From Nocardia nova SH22a (GTDB taxonomy: Bacteria; Actinomycetota; Actinomycetes; Mycobacteriales; Mycobacteriaceae): DNA of 64,000 nucleotides. The notes beneath the pieces were generated by a model. The model worked only from the letters and a program-made list of their open reading frames with translations, made no database searches and was not told the DNA's origin. The stretch lies in the NCBI RefSeq assembly GCF_000523235.1, contig NZ_CP006850.1, forward strand, positions 1,116,001 through 1,180,000. Reading direction: 5' to 3'. Shown here piece by piece: positions 63,985-64,000 of the stretch (positions are counted from its first letter, which is position 1; every line of letters begins with the position of its first letter). Made by a program: the position numbers and the translations under genes.

Positions 63985-64000
63985 AGGATGACCACCGTCC

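Overview
The window is a high-GC actinobacterial chromosome segment, most likely from Nocardia or a close mycolic-acid relative (inference). The support is gene content and order. The blocks glmS, nnr, alr, tsaE-tsaB-rimI-tsaD, groES-groEL1, whiB3, sigD-rsdA, DUF5319, guaB2-guaB3 and guaA, plus rplM-rpsI-glmM, correspond to one neighbourhood of the Mycobacterium tuberculosis chromosome (roughly Rv3396c to Rv3446c). Two MspA-type porins and a set of paralogous secreted lipoproteins also fit the Nocardiaceae.

Layout. 1-4.6 kb: three paralogous lipoproteins around an Rv3446c-like type VII secretion (T7SS) associated membrane protein. 4.7-11.8 kb: an FHA protein, a metallopeptidase lipoprotein, an Rv1747-like FHA-ABC exporter and a membrane-anchored Hsp70-like protein. 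11.9-14.5 kb: rplM-rpsI, tandem hairpins, glmM. 14.7-17.5 kb: a three-gene T7SS-type cluster. 17.5-20.0 kb: a small membrane protein, an ABC-F ATPase and a PspC protein. 20.2-30.2 kb: an accessory T7SS toxin island. 30.3-46.1 kb: housekeeping genes (glmS, nnr, alr, the t6A tRNA-modification genes, chaperonins). 46.1-52.6 kb: regulators (sigK with a truncated anti-sigma gene, whiB3, sigD-rsdA). 52.9-58.5 kb: guanine nucleotide synthesis. 58.5-63.7 kb: a PspC/envelope-stress cluster and two MspA porins. 63.7 kb to the end: a repeat element.

The most unusual part is the island at 20.2-30.2 kb. On the minus strand a YbaB-like protein, a WXG100-like protein and a 1401-residue polymorphic-toxin-like protein are followed by three genes that share a small domain, tentatively the immunity family. 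The middle of these three is fused to a second copy of the C-terminal tip domain of the large protein. On the facing plus strand lie a WXG100 protein, a WXG-type effector with a Pro-Ser repeat and a coiled-coil protein. The tip, the three downstream genes and the effector N-terminus are visibly less GC-rich than their surroundings.

A second unusual item is a ~200 bp repeat present three times (46.14, 46.58 and 63.71 kb). It contains a long nested hairpin whose stem shows compensatory changes between copies. Two copies sit beside an anti-sigma-K gene that has lost its membrane and extracytoplasmic parts; the third lies directly after a PspC-histidine kinase gene.
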